In this document: positions 42,054 to 50,548 of the stretch, piece after piece
How the letters are laid out: each line of letters opens with the position of its first letter
Numbering within the stretch: the first letter of the stretch is position 1
Origin: an uncultured Eubacterium sp.
GTDB lineage: Bacteria > Bacillota > Clostridia > Lachnospirales > Lachnospiraceae
Direction: 5' to 3'
DNA: 64,000 nt
Assembly: GCA_947178105.1 (NCBI GenBank)
Contig: CAMWXD010000017.1
Location: 1 to 64,000, forward strand
Program-made: the position numbers and the translations under genes
The notes under the pieces: generated by a model
Seen by the model: the letters and a program-made list of their open reading frames with translations, nothing else
What the model was told of the DNA's origin: nothing
Database searches by the model: none

Positions 42054-45000
42054 TTATATGTTTGCAATGTCTATCATCGTCATCTCATGGTGCGCTGTCT
42101 CAAGGCTTAACGCCAGCGCCTTCGCCGTATCCATCGCCGTAATGCAGTTTACGCCTGTCTCGATGGCAACCCGCCGGATCAAAAAGCCGTCCCTGCCCTT
42201 ATCCCTGCCCTGTGTCGGCGTATCGATCACAAGGTCGATTTTATGGCCAAGCAGCAAGTCCATAATCGTCGGCGGCTCCTGGTGGATATTGCGCACACGC
42301 AGCGCCTGGACGCCGTGGGCATTTAAAAACTTCGCTGTGCTTCTCGTCGCATAGATCTTATAGCCAAGCGCTTCAAAACGCTTTGCGATCTTTGCAGCCT
42401 CCGGCTTGTCCGCGTCCTTTACCGTAATAATCATCTGCTTATGCTTTGGCAGCACGACGCCAGCGCCCAAAAACGCCTTGTACAATGCCTCTTCAAACGT
42501 CTTTGCAATGCCCAGGCATTCCCCGGTCGACTTCATCTCCGGCCCCAGGCTGATTTCAGCGCCCCTGATCTTTTCAAAAGAAAATACCGGCATCTTAATC
42601 GCAAAATAATCCGCTTTCGGCTGCAATCCCGGCACATAGCCAAGCTCCGTTATTTTTTTCCCAAGAATTACCTCTGTCGCCACGTCTACGATCGGAATGC
42701 CCGTGACCTTGCTAATATATGGCACTGTCCGGGAAGAACGCGGATTGACCTCAATCACATAGACGTCCTCCCCTACCGCAATAAACTGGATGTTAATTAA
42801 TCCCTTTACATGCAGCGCTTTTGCCAGCCTTCTGGAATACTCTGCAATCCGGCTGCGCACCGTATCACTGATCGTCGGAGCAGGATAGACGGAAATGGAA
42901 TCGCCGGAATGCACGCCCGTACGCTCAATATGCTCCATAATGCCGGGAATCAAAATATCTGTCCCGTCACAAACCGCATCGACCTCCAACTCCTTGCCCA
43001 TCAGGTATTTGTCTACCAAAATCGGATGCTCCTGGGAATAGCGGTTGATAATCGCCATAAACTCCTCGACCTCCTGGTCGGAATACGCAATCTGCATCCC
43101 CTGGCCGCCCAGCACATAAGACGGGCGCACCAAAACCGGATATCCCAGCCGGTTTGCAACCTCTTTTGCTTCATCCGCCGTAAAGACTGTGCCGCCTGCC
43201 GCCCGCGGAATTTCGGTTTCCTGTAAAATACGGTCAAACAGCTCACGGTCTTCCGCAGCATCGACGTCTTCCGCAGCCGTACCAAGAATCGGCACCCCCA
43301 TCTCCATCAGGCTCTGTGTCAGCTTGATCGCCGTCTGCCCGCCAAACTGCACCACAGCGCCGTCCGGCTGCTCCAGCCTTACGATATTTTCCACATCCTC
43401 CGCAGTCAGCGGCTCAAAATACAGCTTATCCGCAATGTCAAAATCCGTGCTGACCGTTTCCGGGTTATTATTTACAATAATCGTCTCATAACCTGCTTTT
43501 GCAAACGCCCAGGTCGCATGGACGCTGCAATAGTCAAACTCCACCCCCTGCCCGATCCGAATTGGGCCGGAGCCGAGCACCAGCACTTTTTTGCGCCCGC
43601 TTGTGCGCACCGCTTCATCCTCGCTGCCAAACACAGAATAATAATACGGCGTCGCGGCTTCAAACTCGGCGGCGCATGTATCTACCATTTTAAAGGCAGC
43701 GGTAATCCCGTGCGCATACCGCATCGCGCGGATTTCCTCCGGCGTCTTTCCCGCAAGGGCTGCAATCACATGGTCAGGAAACTCGATCCGCTTTGCTTCC
43801 GCTAAAAGCTCCGCCGTCAGCTCTTCCTTTTTCAACCGCTCTTCCATCTCGACCAAAATCGCGATCTTATCAATAAACCATTCGTCAATCTTTGTAATCT
43901 CATGAATCGCCCGGTAATTGATCCCTTTGCGCAGCGCTTGTGCGATGACAAAAATACGCTGGTCATCCACCATCTTCATCCGCTCTAACAGCTCTTTTTC
44001 CGACAATGCCGTAAAATCATAAGACAACAGGCTGTCCACATGCTGCTCTAAGGAACGCAGCGCCTTCATCAGCGCGCCTTCAAAATTATCGCAGATGCTC
44101 ATAACCTCCCCGGTCGCTTTCATCTGCGTCGTCAGCGCACGCTTTGCCGTAAGAAACTTGTCAAACGGAAGCCTTGGCAGCTTTACCACGCAGTAATCCA
44201 GTACCGGCTCAAAACTGGCATACGTCTTGTGCGTAATCGCATTTTTTATCTCATCCAATGTATAACCAACCGCGATCTTTGCCGCCACCTTTGCGATCGG
44301 ATAGCCGGTCGCCTTCGAAGCAAGCGCAGAAGAACGGCTGACGCGCGGGTTCACTTCGATCACGCAGTACTCAAACGAGTCCGGGTTCAATGCATACTGC
44401 ACATTGCATCCGCCTGTAATATGCAGAGCAGAAATAATATTGAGCGCAGAAGTCCGCAGCATCTGGTATTCCTTATCGCCCAGCGTCTGGGAAGGCGCCA
44501 CGACAATCGAATCCCCTGTATGGACGCCGACCGGGTCGATATTTTCCATATTGCACACCGTAATGCAGTTGCCCGCAGCATCCCGCATCACTTCATACTC
44601 GATCTCCTTCCACCCTGCAATACAGCGCTCCACAAGCACTTGCCCGACGCGCGACAGCCGAAGGCCGTTTTTCAAAATATCCACAAGCTCCTGCTCATCA
44701 TGCGCGATCCCGCCGCCGCTGCCCCCAAGCGTATACGCCGGGCGTAAAACAACCGGATAGCCGATCGTATTCGTAAAGTCAATGCCGCTTTGCACATCCT
44801 CTACGACAAGAGAAGGCGCCACAGGCTCCCCAATCTGCTCCATCGTCTCCTTAAACTCCAGGCGGTCTTCCGCCTTTTTGATCGTCTCCGCCGTCGTGCC
44901 GATCAGCTTTACCCCATTTTCTTCCAAAAAGCCCGATTCCGCCAGCTCCATGCCCAGGTTCAACCCCGCCTGTCCGCCCAGCGTCGGCAAAAGGCTGTCC

Positions 45001-45248
45001 GGCTTTTCCTTTAAAATAATCTGCTTTAGCACCTCTACTGTCAAAGGCTCAATATAGACTTCATCCGCGATATTTTTATCGGTCATAATCGTTGCAGGAT
45101 TGGAATTGACCAGGCATACCTCAATCCCTTCTTCTTTTAAGGAACGGCACGCCTGCGTCCCTGCATAATCAAACTCCGCCGCCTGCCCTATAATAATCGG
45201 CCCAGAACCGATGACTAATACTTTCTGAATATCCGCTCTCTTTGGCAT
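42054..45248 (-). CDS. carB: Carbamoyl-phosphate synthase large subunit
   Basis: The 1064-residue enzyme has two ATP-grasp halves (first from residue 1 with VLVIGSGPIIIGQAAEFDYAG, second with VLVLGSGPIRIGQGVEFDYC), each with ENxN-type ATP motifs (VIEVNPRVSRSSALASKATGYPIA and VIEVNPRSSRTVPYISKVTG). A C-terminal MGS-like allosteric domain (about residues 930-1064) follows. It makes carbamoyl phosphate for pyrimidines and arginine from ammonia supplied by CarA. The start ATG overlaps the carA stop as TAATG, so both are coupled. Confidence 0.98.
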   Translation of the reverse strand: MPKRADIQKVLVIGSGPIIIGQAAEFDYAGTQACRSLKEEGIEVCLVNSNPATIMTDKNIADEVYIEPLTVEVLKQIILKEKPDSLLPTLGGQAGLNLGMELAESGFLEENGVKLIGTTAETIKKAEDRLEFKETMEQIGEPVAPSLVVEDVQSGIDFTNTIGYPVVLRPAYTLGGSGGGIAHDEQELVDILKNGLRLSRVGQVLVERCIAGWKEIEYEVMRDAAGNCITVCNMENIDPVGVHTGDSIVVAPSQTLGDKEYQMLRTSALNIISALHITGGCNVQYALNPDSFEYCVIEVNPRVSRSSALASKATGYPIAKVAAKIAVGYTLDEIKNAITHKTYASFEPVLDYCVVKLPRLPFDKFLTAKRALTTQMKATGEVMSICDNFEGALMKALRSLEQHVDSLLSYDFTALSEKELLERMKMVDDQRIFVIAQALRKGINYRAIHEITKIDEWFIDKIAILVEMEERLKKEELTAELLAEAKRIEFPDHVIAALAGKTPEEIRAMRYAHGITAAFKMVDTCAAEFEAATPYYYSVFGSEDEAVRTSGRKKVLVLGSGPIRIGQGVEFDYCSVHATWAFAKAGYETIIVNNNPETVSTDFDIADKLYFEPLTAEDVENIVRLEQPDGAVVQFGGQTAIKLTQSLMEMGVPILGTAAEDVDAAEDRELFDRILQETEIPRAAGGTVFTADEAKEVANRLGYPVLVRPSYVLGGQGMQIAYSDQEVEEFMAIINRYSQEHPILVDKYLMGKELEVDAVCDGTDILIPGIMEHIERTGVHSGDSISVYPAPTISDTVRSRIAEYSRRLAKALHVKGLINIQFIAVGEDVYVIEVNPRSSRTVPYISKVTGIPIVDVATEVILGKKITELGYVPGLQPKADYFAIKMPVFSFEKIRGAEISLGPEMKSTGECLGIAKTFEEALYKAFLGAGVVLPKHKQMIITVKDADKPEAAKIAKRFEALGYKIYATRSTAKFLNAHGVQALRVRNIHQEPPTIMDLLLGHKIDLVIDTPTQGRDKGRDGFLIRRVAIETGVNCITAMDTAKALALSLETAHHEMTMIDIANI

Positions 45249-46336
45249 TACCTGTCCCCTCCCATCATTTCGATAAACCGGTCAAACAAATACGAACTGT
45301 CCTGCGGCCCCGGACACGCCTCCGGGTGAAACTGCACCGTAAAAATCGGCTTGCCGGTATACGTAAGCCCCTCATTTGTACCGTCGTTGACATTGATAAA
45401 CGCAGGCTGTGCGATGCCCGCATCCAGGCTGTCCGGATCCACCACATACCCATGGTTCTGCGAAGAAATATACACCCGCCCGGTCTTTAAATCCTTGACC
45501 GGATGATTGCCTCCCCGATGCCCATATTTCAGCCTGTGCGTATCCGCGCCCACCGCAAGCGCCATAAGCTGGTGCCCCAAGCAAATCGCAAACACCGGCA
45601 CTTGTGCATCATACAGCTTTTTCACCTCCTGGATAATCCCGCCGCAGCTTTTCGGATCCCCAGGCCCGTTCGACAGCATAATCCCGTCTGGATGCCCCGC
45701 AAGCATCTCCTTTGCCGACGTATGCGCCGGATAGATCGTCACCTCGCATCCCCTGTCATGCAGCGATTTTGCAATGTTGTCCTTTGCCCCAAGGTCAAGC
45801 AGCGCAACCTTGCATCCGTTTCCTTCCATTACCTTTTTCTCCTTGCAGGTCACCCGTTCCACGACGTCGCCGACCGTATACGCCTTGATCCTCGGAAGAA
45901 TTTCTTCCATATTATAATGCTTTTTCTCAAACTCCTCCTCCGTTATGATCATCCCGTTCATCGTGCCTTTTTCCCGCAAAAGCTTCGTCAGCGCCCGCGT
46001 ATCGATGCCCGCAATGCCTGGTATATCATGCTTTTCCAAAAAATCCTGGATCGAGCCCTCACAGCGGAAATTGCTTGCCGTCCTGGACAGCTCCCTGACA
46101 ATAAAACCATCCGGCCACGGCTTTGCCGACTCCATATCATGAAAACAGACACCATAATTTCCAATCAGCGGATACGTCATAACAACTGCCTGCCCCGCAT
46201 ACGAAGGGTCTGTCAGCACCTCCAGATATCCGGTCATCGACGTATTAAACACAATCTCGCTGATTGCCTCCCGCTTAGAACCAATGCTCTTCCCCTCAAA
46301 CACACGCCCGTCCTCAAGTATCAGAAACGCTTTCAT
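45248..46336 (-). CDS. carA: Carbamoyl-phosphate synthase small (glutaminase) subunit
   Basis: The ATG at 46336 (10 bases after AAGGA) is preferred over the ATG two codons before (46342). The 362-residue protein has the CarA N-terminal domain and a class I glutaminase with FAICLGHQLMALA (nucleophile Cys) and VQFHPEACPGPQD (catalytic His and Glu). It releases ammonia from glutamine and channels it to CarB. The gene follows a promoter at 46469-46497 and an intrinsic-terminator-like hairpin in the leader, which may attenuate expression. Confidence 0.97.
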   Translation of the reverse strand: MKAFLILEDGRVFEGKSIGSKREAISEIVFNTSMTGYLEVLTDPSYAGQAVVMTYPLIGNYGVCFHDMESAKPWPDGFIVRELSRTASNFRCEGSIQDFLEKHDIPGIAGIDTRALTKLLREKGTMNGMIITEEEFEKKHYNMEEILPRIKAYTVGDVVERVTCKEKKVMEGNGCKVALLDLGAKDNIAKSLHDRGCEVTIYPAHTSAKEMLAGHPDGIMLSNGPGDPKSCGGIIQEVKKLYDAQVPVFAICLGHQLMALAVGADTHRLKYGHRGGNHPVKDLKTGRVYISSQNHGYVVDPDSLDAGIAQPAFINVNDGTNEGLTYTGKPIFTVQFHPEACPGPQDSSYLFDRFIEMMGGDR

Positions 46337-46407
46337 AATCATCCCGTCCTTTCTTCCCTGCTAAAAATATCCTGACAAAATGCTGCTGGCAAAATCCTTC
46401 TGGCAAA

Positions 46408-46433
46408 AAAAAAAGAGAAATCTCCCTTTTTTG
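46408..46433 (-). terminator. Intrinsic-terminator-like element in the carAB leader
   Basis: On the minus strand AAAAAAGGGAGA, a 2-base loop and TCTCTTTTTTTTTT give a hairpin plus a 10-T run, between the predicted promoter and the carA start. A PyrR-type binding loop is not evident. It could attenuate carAB or terminate transcripts from upstream. Confidence 0.5.
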
Positions 46434-46468
46434 GCAAGTTGAAATCGAAGTTTGCATAAATTGTAAAG

Positions 46469-46497
46469 AGTGTACCATACCGGAAAGATTTTTTCAA
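46469..46497 (-). promoter_or_regulatory. Sigma-A-like promoter of carAB
   Basis: Minus strand TTGAAA (46492-46497), 17-bp spacer, TACACT (46469-46474), about 125 bp before carA. Confidence 0.6.
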
Positions 46498-46599
46498 CCT
46501 TTTTTGCAGGACGGATTTTTCGCAAAGGCGGCTGGATGGGGATTGTGCTGGTTTTGGGGTTGGAAAAACTAAGAAAATTAAGTGTGCCAAGGAGCCTGA

Positions 46600-46643
46600 A
46601 ACGTGCATTTTTAATGCCGGCTCATCAAAATGTGCACGTTTTT
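46600..46643. terminator. Hairpin downstream of the AAA/PD-(D/E)XK gene
   Basis: AACGTGCATTTTT and the arm ending AAAATGTGCACGTT pair with one small bulge; TTTTTGTATG follows on the plus strand. The stem lies between the carA promoter and the stop of the upstream minus-strand gene, so it is likely to separate the two transcripts. Confidence 0.45.
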
Positions 46644-46675
46644 GTATGTTGCTGAAAGCTTGCCCACATCCATGC

Positions 46676-48292
46676 TTATACAACAGCTTCTACCAGTATT
46701 TTATCTTCAAACACTACTTCTTTGACACCTTTTTCCTTCGATTTGTTAAAGTTAAACATAATCAGGTATCCTTTTCGTAAATGATAATGTTCCAGATATT
46801 CCGCAAGCTGCCTCTCCCCCTGCACATGCCTCGCCTTTCCATACCAGATTTTCATTTCTACGACAAACCGTTCCCCATGATAATCTACAATCAAGTCCGT
46901 GCGCTCCTGATTTCTTGTCTGCGCTTCCACATAACAATTTCCCTGCCCATTAATAATTGGCTTTAAGAACAGCATAAAATACCGTCTTCCATCTTCTTCA
47001 TAAAACCTTTGTCCCTGATCTCCATACAGGTCATCAAAATGCATGACAAACCGTTCCAGGACTAATGTCATATTTAAACAACCATTCTCCACAAACACGT
47101 TTCGATCTTTCAGTGCAACTCTATAAAGCACTTCCTCCTGCATTTTCGGCGCAGCAAGAAACAAATGGTACAGCAGCATCTCAAAGATACGGTTCGCAAT
47201 TCGTATCATACCGCCGGATTTTTCCACAAATCCAAACATAAGCGCAGTTTCCACAGAACGTACCCCAATCACATAAGCTGGCTCCTTCCCCTGAAACAGC
47301 AAATCCCGCAGCATACGCTCCAACTCTGGATAATCTTCCAGTTTATGAATAAGAGAATCAAACAGTGTATTCGGCTCCGCCAACAAAATCCGGACTGCTT
47401 TCAAAAACCCCTGTTCCGTCCAGGCACTGCTTTTTTCTGAAAATTCTGCATCCTTCGCTACCTGTTCATCGATCAGCTTGCACAGCCTGGAAACAAGATA
47501 AGGATACCCGGATGTATATGCATAGAGTAATCCTGCCATCTGACAAATATTCATCCCCGTATGCACATCCGCTTCATACTCTTGCAGCATTCCTGCAATC
47601 TCTTTCTCAGAAAAACTCATGTCTATAAGAAAATCTGCCGCTATATTCCACGGGCTGTTCACTTTATGCTCTTGGCCTGGACGAAGTTTGCTCCTCATAT
47701 TTTTAATATCATACACGCCTGCAAGAATCACTGACCAAAAAGCCGGAACTTTTCTCCTGCTGATATAATATCCGCGCAGTTGCGCCAGAAAATCCAAAAA
47801 CACCTGATAATTAGAAGCACTGTCCACCTCATCAATAAACAAAACAACCCGCCTGGGGGACACCGCACAAAACCCGCTTAAATACTCAAACAACTCCGGC
47901 AACTCCAACGACCCGCTCTCTTCCTTTACCGCATATTTTAATTCTTCCAGCAAATGGCTGTCCACCGTATTTTCCATTTCTACTGCTTTTATAAAATTCC
48001 TGGCAAATGCAACTGAAAACGCATGTTCATTTTGAAACTTAGCGGCACTCATCATTTGAAAGTCCAGGCTGACAACCACATATTCCGCTTTCAGAAATTC
48101 GCCCAAAGCCTGCAGCATCGTCGTTTTCCCATACTGCCTTGCCCTGTTCATCGTAAAATATGCACCTGCATCCACCATCTCCTTTGCCTGCTCCAACCGC
48201 TCTGTCAAATCGACCATATAGTGCAACTGCGGGTGGCAATCTGCACTGGTATTAAACGTTTTGCTCATATGGATTTCTTTTTCACCAAGCAT
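46676..48292 (-). CDS. AAA-like ATPase with C-terminal PD-(D/E)XK domain
   Basis: The ATG at 48292 (MLGEKEIHMSK) follows AGGAG with 8-base spacing; seven codons upstream lack support. The 538-residue protein has an N-terminal P-loop NTPase (RQYGKTTMLQALGEFL as Walker A with short spacing, VVLFIDEVDSAS as Walker B). Its C-terminal restriction-like region about residues 430-530 contains RTDLIVDYHGERFVVEMKIWYG, where D, E and K form the catalytic set. This matches the family of AAA_34/PD-(D/E)XK proteins common in Clostridia, often in multi-copy and of unknown role. Possible functions are defence or mobile-element related. Confidence 0.8.
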   Translation of the reverse strand: MLGEKEIHMSKTFNTSADCHPQLHYMVDLTERLEQAKEMVDAGAYFTMNRARQYGKTTMLQALGEFLKAEYVVVSLDFQMMSAAKFQNEHAFSVAFARNFIKAVEMENTVDSHLLEELKYAVKEESGSLELPELFEYLSGFCAVSPRRVVLFIDEVDSASNYQVFLDFLAQLRGYYISRRKVPAFWSVILAGVYDIKNMRSKLRPGQEHKVNSPWNIAADFLIDMSFSEKEIAGMLQEYEADVHTGMNICQMAGLLYAYTSGYPYLVSRLCKLIDEQVAKDAEFSEKSSAWTEQGFLKAVRILLAEPNTLFDSLIHKLEDYPELERMLRDLLFQGKEPAYVIGVRSVETALMFGFVEKSGGMIRIANRIFEMLLYHLFLAAPKMQEEVLYRVALKDRNVFVENGCLNMTLVLERFVMHFDDLYGDQGQRFYEEDGRRYFMLFLKPIINGQGNCYVEAQTRNQERTDLIVDYHGERFVVEMKIWYGKARHVQGERQLAEYLEHYHLRKGYLIMFNFNKSKEKGVKEVVFEDKILVEAVV

Positions 48293-48435
48293 TTTCTCAT
48301 CTCCTAATATCATACGGACAAATCAGATGAATATAGTATAGCATAGGCAAGACTTCACTAATAAGTTTAAATATTATATAATGTAAAATTGTAAAATTGC
48401 AGGATAATGTCAGACAGATGGATCGAAAAAGGCTC

Positions 48436-48464
48436 TTGCAAACACAGTCAAGATATGCTATATT
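48436..48464 (+). promoter_or_regulatory. Promoter for a putative antisense RNA
   Basis: TTGCAA (48436-48441), 17-bp spacer, TATATT (48459-48464), on the plus strand, pointing into the 3' part of the small membrane-peptide gene. Confidence 0.6.
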
Positions 48465-48694
48465 ATAAACACAAAAAAGTAACCGCCCATAGTATTCCAC
48501 ACGGGGTACAAGGGGTTGACCGATAAGAAAAGTAGCAAAAGCCACCCATCTACCGACCAAAGTATCAGGGTGGCTTTTGCTATGTAAGGCTGCTTACAAA
48601 ACGTAAACACGAATGTAAGCAATGCCAGAAGGAATATGCCGAAAGTCAGCAACTCCATAAGAGATATACTGTTCTTATGTTTTCTCTTTTTCAT
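48458..48694 (-). CDS. Small hydrophobic peptide, candidate type I toxin (Hol_Tox/TxpA-like)
   Basis: The frame has GGGGTGAT 3-4 bases before the ATG and a strong promoter 63 bp further upstream (TTGTGT, 17 bp, TATAAT at 48758-48786). The 78-residue product has a basic start (MKKRKHKNS) and a single typical toxin-like helix SLMELLTFGIFLLALLTFVFTFC, followed by a second hydrophobic part in the region that also forms a terminator hairpin. A strong plus-strand promoter and hairpin overlap the 3' half as expected of type I systems. The C-terminal 45 residues may be accidental read-through; a shorter true toxin cannot be excluded. Confidence 0.5.
   Translation of the reverse strand: MKKRKHKNSISLMELLTFGIFLLALLTFVFTFCKQPYIAKATLILWSVDGWLLLLFLSVNPLYPVWNTMGGYFFVFII
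48471..48582 (+). ncRNA. Putative antisense RNA (type I antitoxin candidate)
   Basis: An RNA starting near 48471 from the promoter at 48436-48464 would end at the hairpin AAAAGCCACCC (48537-48547) / GGGTGGCTTTT (48568-48578). Its 110 bases would be complementary to the 3' half of the minus-strand toxin-like mRNA. No expression evidence exists; it rests on promoter, terminator and geometry. Confidence 0.45.
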
Positions 48695-48757
48695 AGCATC
48701 ACCCCATTCTCTTTAGAATGAGGCCAACACACCCTGTAGCACAGTTGCTCTTTTGAG

Positions 48758-48786
48758 ATTATAACACATCTTTTGATGCTACACAA
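48758..48786 (-). promoter_or_regulatory. Promoter of the toxin-like gene
   Basis: Minus strand TTGTGT (48781-48786), 17-bp spacer, TATAAT (48758-48763), 64 bp before the ATG at 48692-48694. Confidence 0.65.
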
Positions 48787-48824
48787 CAATATTTTCATAT
48801 TCATCAGGAGAAACTTTTAAATGG

Positions 48825-48916
48825 GTTACTTTTCACACCCACGCCAGATTTTGGCATAGCAATACGCCGATGCTACAATGTTAAGCTGTAGCATCGGTTT
48901 TCCCTTCTGGTTTCGG
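48825..48916. repeat. 92-bp direct repeat, copy A, with 11-bp palindrome
   Basis: This stretch matches 50167-50258 at about 85 of 92 positions. It contains CCGATGCTACA and TGTAGCATCGG (48867-48897), an 11-bp perfect stem with a 9-base loop followed on the plus strand by TTTTCC. It carries the stop codon of the frame at 48881-49111. It may be a mobile-element end or an inherited terminator. Confidence 0.6.
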
Positions 48917-49111
48917 AGGACGTTCGCGGTCATATATTTCTGCGATTTTCTGATATACATTTTCTTCATTTGCGCACAGCAGGTATACAATGCTTAAGCC
49001 GTCACAGATATAGCACAGGTTTTCCAGACTGCGCAGGGTAACCGCCTGTTTCTGCTTCCTTTTATATACCCTGGCCAGCCTTTCACATAAAGGCTTCCTT
49101 GCGGTTGTCAT
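48881..49111 (-). CDS. Small hypothetical protein ending in the repeat
   Basis: This 76-residue frame is charged with a Cys pair around residues 33-35 (NLCYICDG) and no known domain. Its last residues GKTDATA lie in the 92-bp repeat and are also the last residues of the IS66 remnant at 50223. A start ATG lies at 49111 without an evident strong ribosome site. It may be a remnant of an element-borne or truncated gene. 49112-49402 upstream is AT-rich and I see nothing in it. Confidence 0.35.
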   Translation of the reverse strand: MTTARKPLCERLARVYKRKQKQAVTLRSLENLCYICDGLSIVYLLCANEENVYQKIAEIYDRERPPKPEGKTDATA

Positions 49112-49402
49112 ACCGTCTGAATCTATACCAAGAACAATTTCAATAGGTATTTTAAGTGATTCTGGCTGTTCTAGCTAGTTAAGAGATTGCTGCTGATTAC
49201 TTCCTGATTCAGATGTTATTTAGATTCACTTTTTTAGATGATATATATACTGCAAGCAAGAATGAACCTGATATTTGATTACTACTATTACATTGAATTT
49301 CTTCCAACAAAAAGAACTCCAAATCATCATCCAGATTCAGAGTTTCTTCCTAATTTATATGTGCAGCATTTATCATTCTACTATTTACCTCCATCCCTCT
49401 AT

Positions 49403-49681
49403 TCAACAGTAATAATCAATTTCCCCAAAATAATCATACCATCTTTTCATAATCTCACTACTATTTGCTTCAATAAATACCAATAATTTTCTTAAATCTT
49501 TTGGCACTATACGTGAATTATTATTACAGATTAACGCTTTTCCTCTTTTCGTGATCCACACTTTTGTTGAATTTGCTTTTGGATTATACTTTGCAATATG
49601 AACATGGATTGGCTCTGTTGGCTTGTTCTCATTTGACCAAAAGAAAATAATATATCCACCAAATTTAAAAATTTGAGGCAT
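49403..49681 (-). CDS. DUF4160-like small protein
   Basis: The start at 49681 is the ATG after GGGAGGG; the alternative at 49705 is also possible. The 92-residue protein opens with MPQIFKFGGYIIFFWSNE and has PIHVHIAKYN, the DUF4160 signature (PxHVHV-like), followed by a Lys-rich strand pair and a helix ending FGEIDYYC. Family members often pair with a small partner gene, as here (the upstream gene overlaps it by 17 bases). Role unknown; toxin-antitoxin-like suggestions for DUF4160/DUF2442 pairs are unproven. Confidence 0.75.
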   Translation of the reverse strand: MPQIFKFGGYIIFFWSNENKPTEPIHVHIAKYNPKANSTKVWITKRGKALICNNNSRIVPKDLRKLLVFIEANSSEIMKRWYDYFGEIDYYC

Positions 49682-49934
49682 TCTTAAATCCACCCTCCCT
49701 TGCAAACTCTATAATTAAATGTGCATTATTTTCTACAAATTCTTTATAATAAGCCATTTCATCGTCAGAAAACCCTGCTATGTCCTCCCATGTATAATCA
49801 GGTAAATAGCAAGTAGCATTATGAAACCCATCATAAACAGCTTTTTCTATATATACTTTGACTCTTCCATCTGGATACATTTCAGAATGTACAACCTCTG
49901 TTTCATCACTTAATGTTGCATAATGATATACCAT
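49665..49934 (-). CDS. Hypothetical partner of the DUF4160 protein
   Basis: This 89-residue protein follows AGGAGG 6 bases from its ATG at 49934. It has two strands (YATLSDETEVVHSEMYPDGRVKVYIEKAV) then helices with DYTWEDIAGFSDDEMAYYKEFVENN. It overlaps the following gene by 17 bases, so it is co-translated. No family is named with confidence. Confidence 0.6.
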   Translation of the reverse strand: MVYHYATLSDETEVVHSEMYPDGRVKVYIEKAVYDGFHNATCYLPDYTWEDIAGFSDDEMAYYKEFVENNAHLIIEFAREGGFKNASNF

Positions 49935-49951
49935 AAATCCTCCTATTTATC

Positions 49952-50068
49952 TTAATACAAAACTTCCGACTTCCATCAATTTTCTATTCATATCATCAAC
50001 AAATTTATATATATCGCTTTCCTTATCCGCCACATTACCCAACCCAATGGTAAGTCAATATCTTTCAT
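49952..50068 (-). pseudogene. Frameshifted small gene (MKDIDLPLG... type)
   Basis: Starting at the ATG at 50066-50068 the first nine codons read MKDIDLPLG. A one-base shift then continues as LGNVADKESDIYKFVDDMN followed by RKLMEVGSFVLR and stop at 49952, whereas the unshifted frame ends after 23 codons. The pattern, opening LPxGLG plus a charged helix, is that of small conserved Firmicutes proteins often upstream of DUF4160 genes. I treat it as a decayed gene; sequence error is possible. Confidence 0.35.
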
Positions 50069-50166
50069 GATTATATAAAAATTCGTTCTATAAGGATTAG
50101 TATATCACAGGCAGATGAAGATTTCAAACAATTTTCCAACAAATCAGCTCTGAAAGGTACTTTTAC

Positions 50167-50258
50167 GTTACTTTTCACATCCACGACAGATTTAAGCATA
50201 GCAATACGCCGATGCTACAATGTTAAGCTGTAGCATCGGTTTTCCTTTCCGGTTCCGG
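50167..50258. repeat. 92-bp direct repeat, copy B
   Basis: This is a copy of 48825-48916 (about seven mismatches), with the same palindrome at 50209-50239 and overlapping the end of the IS66 fragment. Confidence 0.6.
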
Positions 50259-50351
50259 CACATGCTGTTTACGGGCATGGCCTTTATGGCCTGGCTGCCC
50301 GCTCGGCTTCTTCCCTGTTTTTTCACGGCTGTTGTGGCCTTTTTCTTCCTT
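50223..50351 (-). pseudogene. IS66-family transposase fragment
   Basis: The reading frame back from the stop at 50223 gives GHNSREKTGKKPSGQPGHKG, continuing with HARKQHVPEPERKTDATA. The block KKPxGQPGHKGH is a hallmark of IS66 TnpC near its N-terminal third. An in-frame stop just upstream (50352) and the abrupt end after about 40 residues show that only a remnant remains. Confidence 0.75.
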
Positions 50352-50478
50352 TTACAAGGCGCAGTATAGACATTGCTATAAAACTATTATGCCATCTTAT
50401 AGAAATAAATGGAAGGGCTTTTATTTCATTATTACAGATATAAATTTAATATTTTCTTAATTTTAAAAGTTTATCATG

Positions 50479-50508
50479 GATTGAATATTTTAGAGAAATT
50501 ATTCAATC
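50479..50508 (-). terminator. Hairpin downstream of the polysaccharide operon
   Basis: GATTGAATA (50479-50487) and TATTCAATC (50500-50508) pair perfectly over 9 bp. It lies 40 bp after the last gene of the minus-strand operon. The following T content is modest. The remaining 50352-50478 region is AT-rich with nothing recognised. Confidence 0.4.
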
Positions 50509-50548
50509 TATGTCTCATTTAATCCTTGAATTTTCACAAAAAAGATTA

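Noticed and set aside
46339..46683. 114-residue minus frame upstream of carA
   Set aside because: It covers the leader with promoter and terminator elements, lacks a ribosome site and has no protein-like conservation pattern visible.
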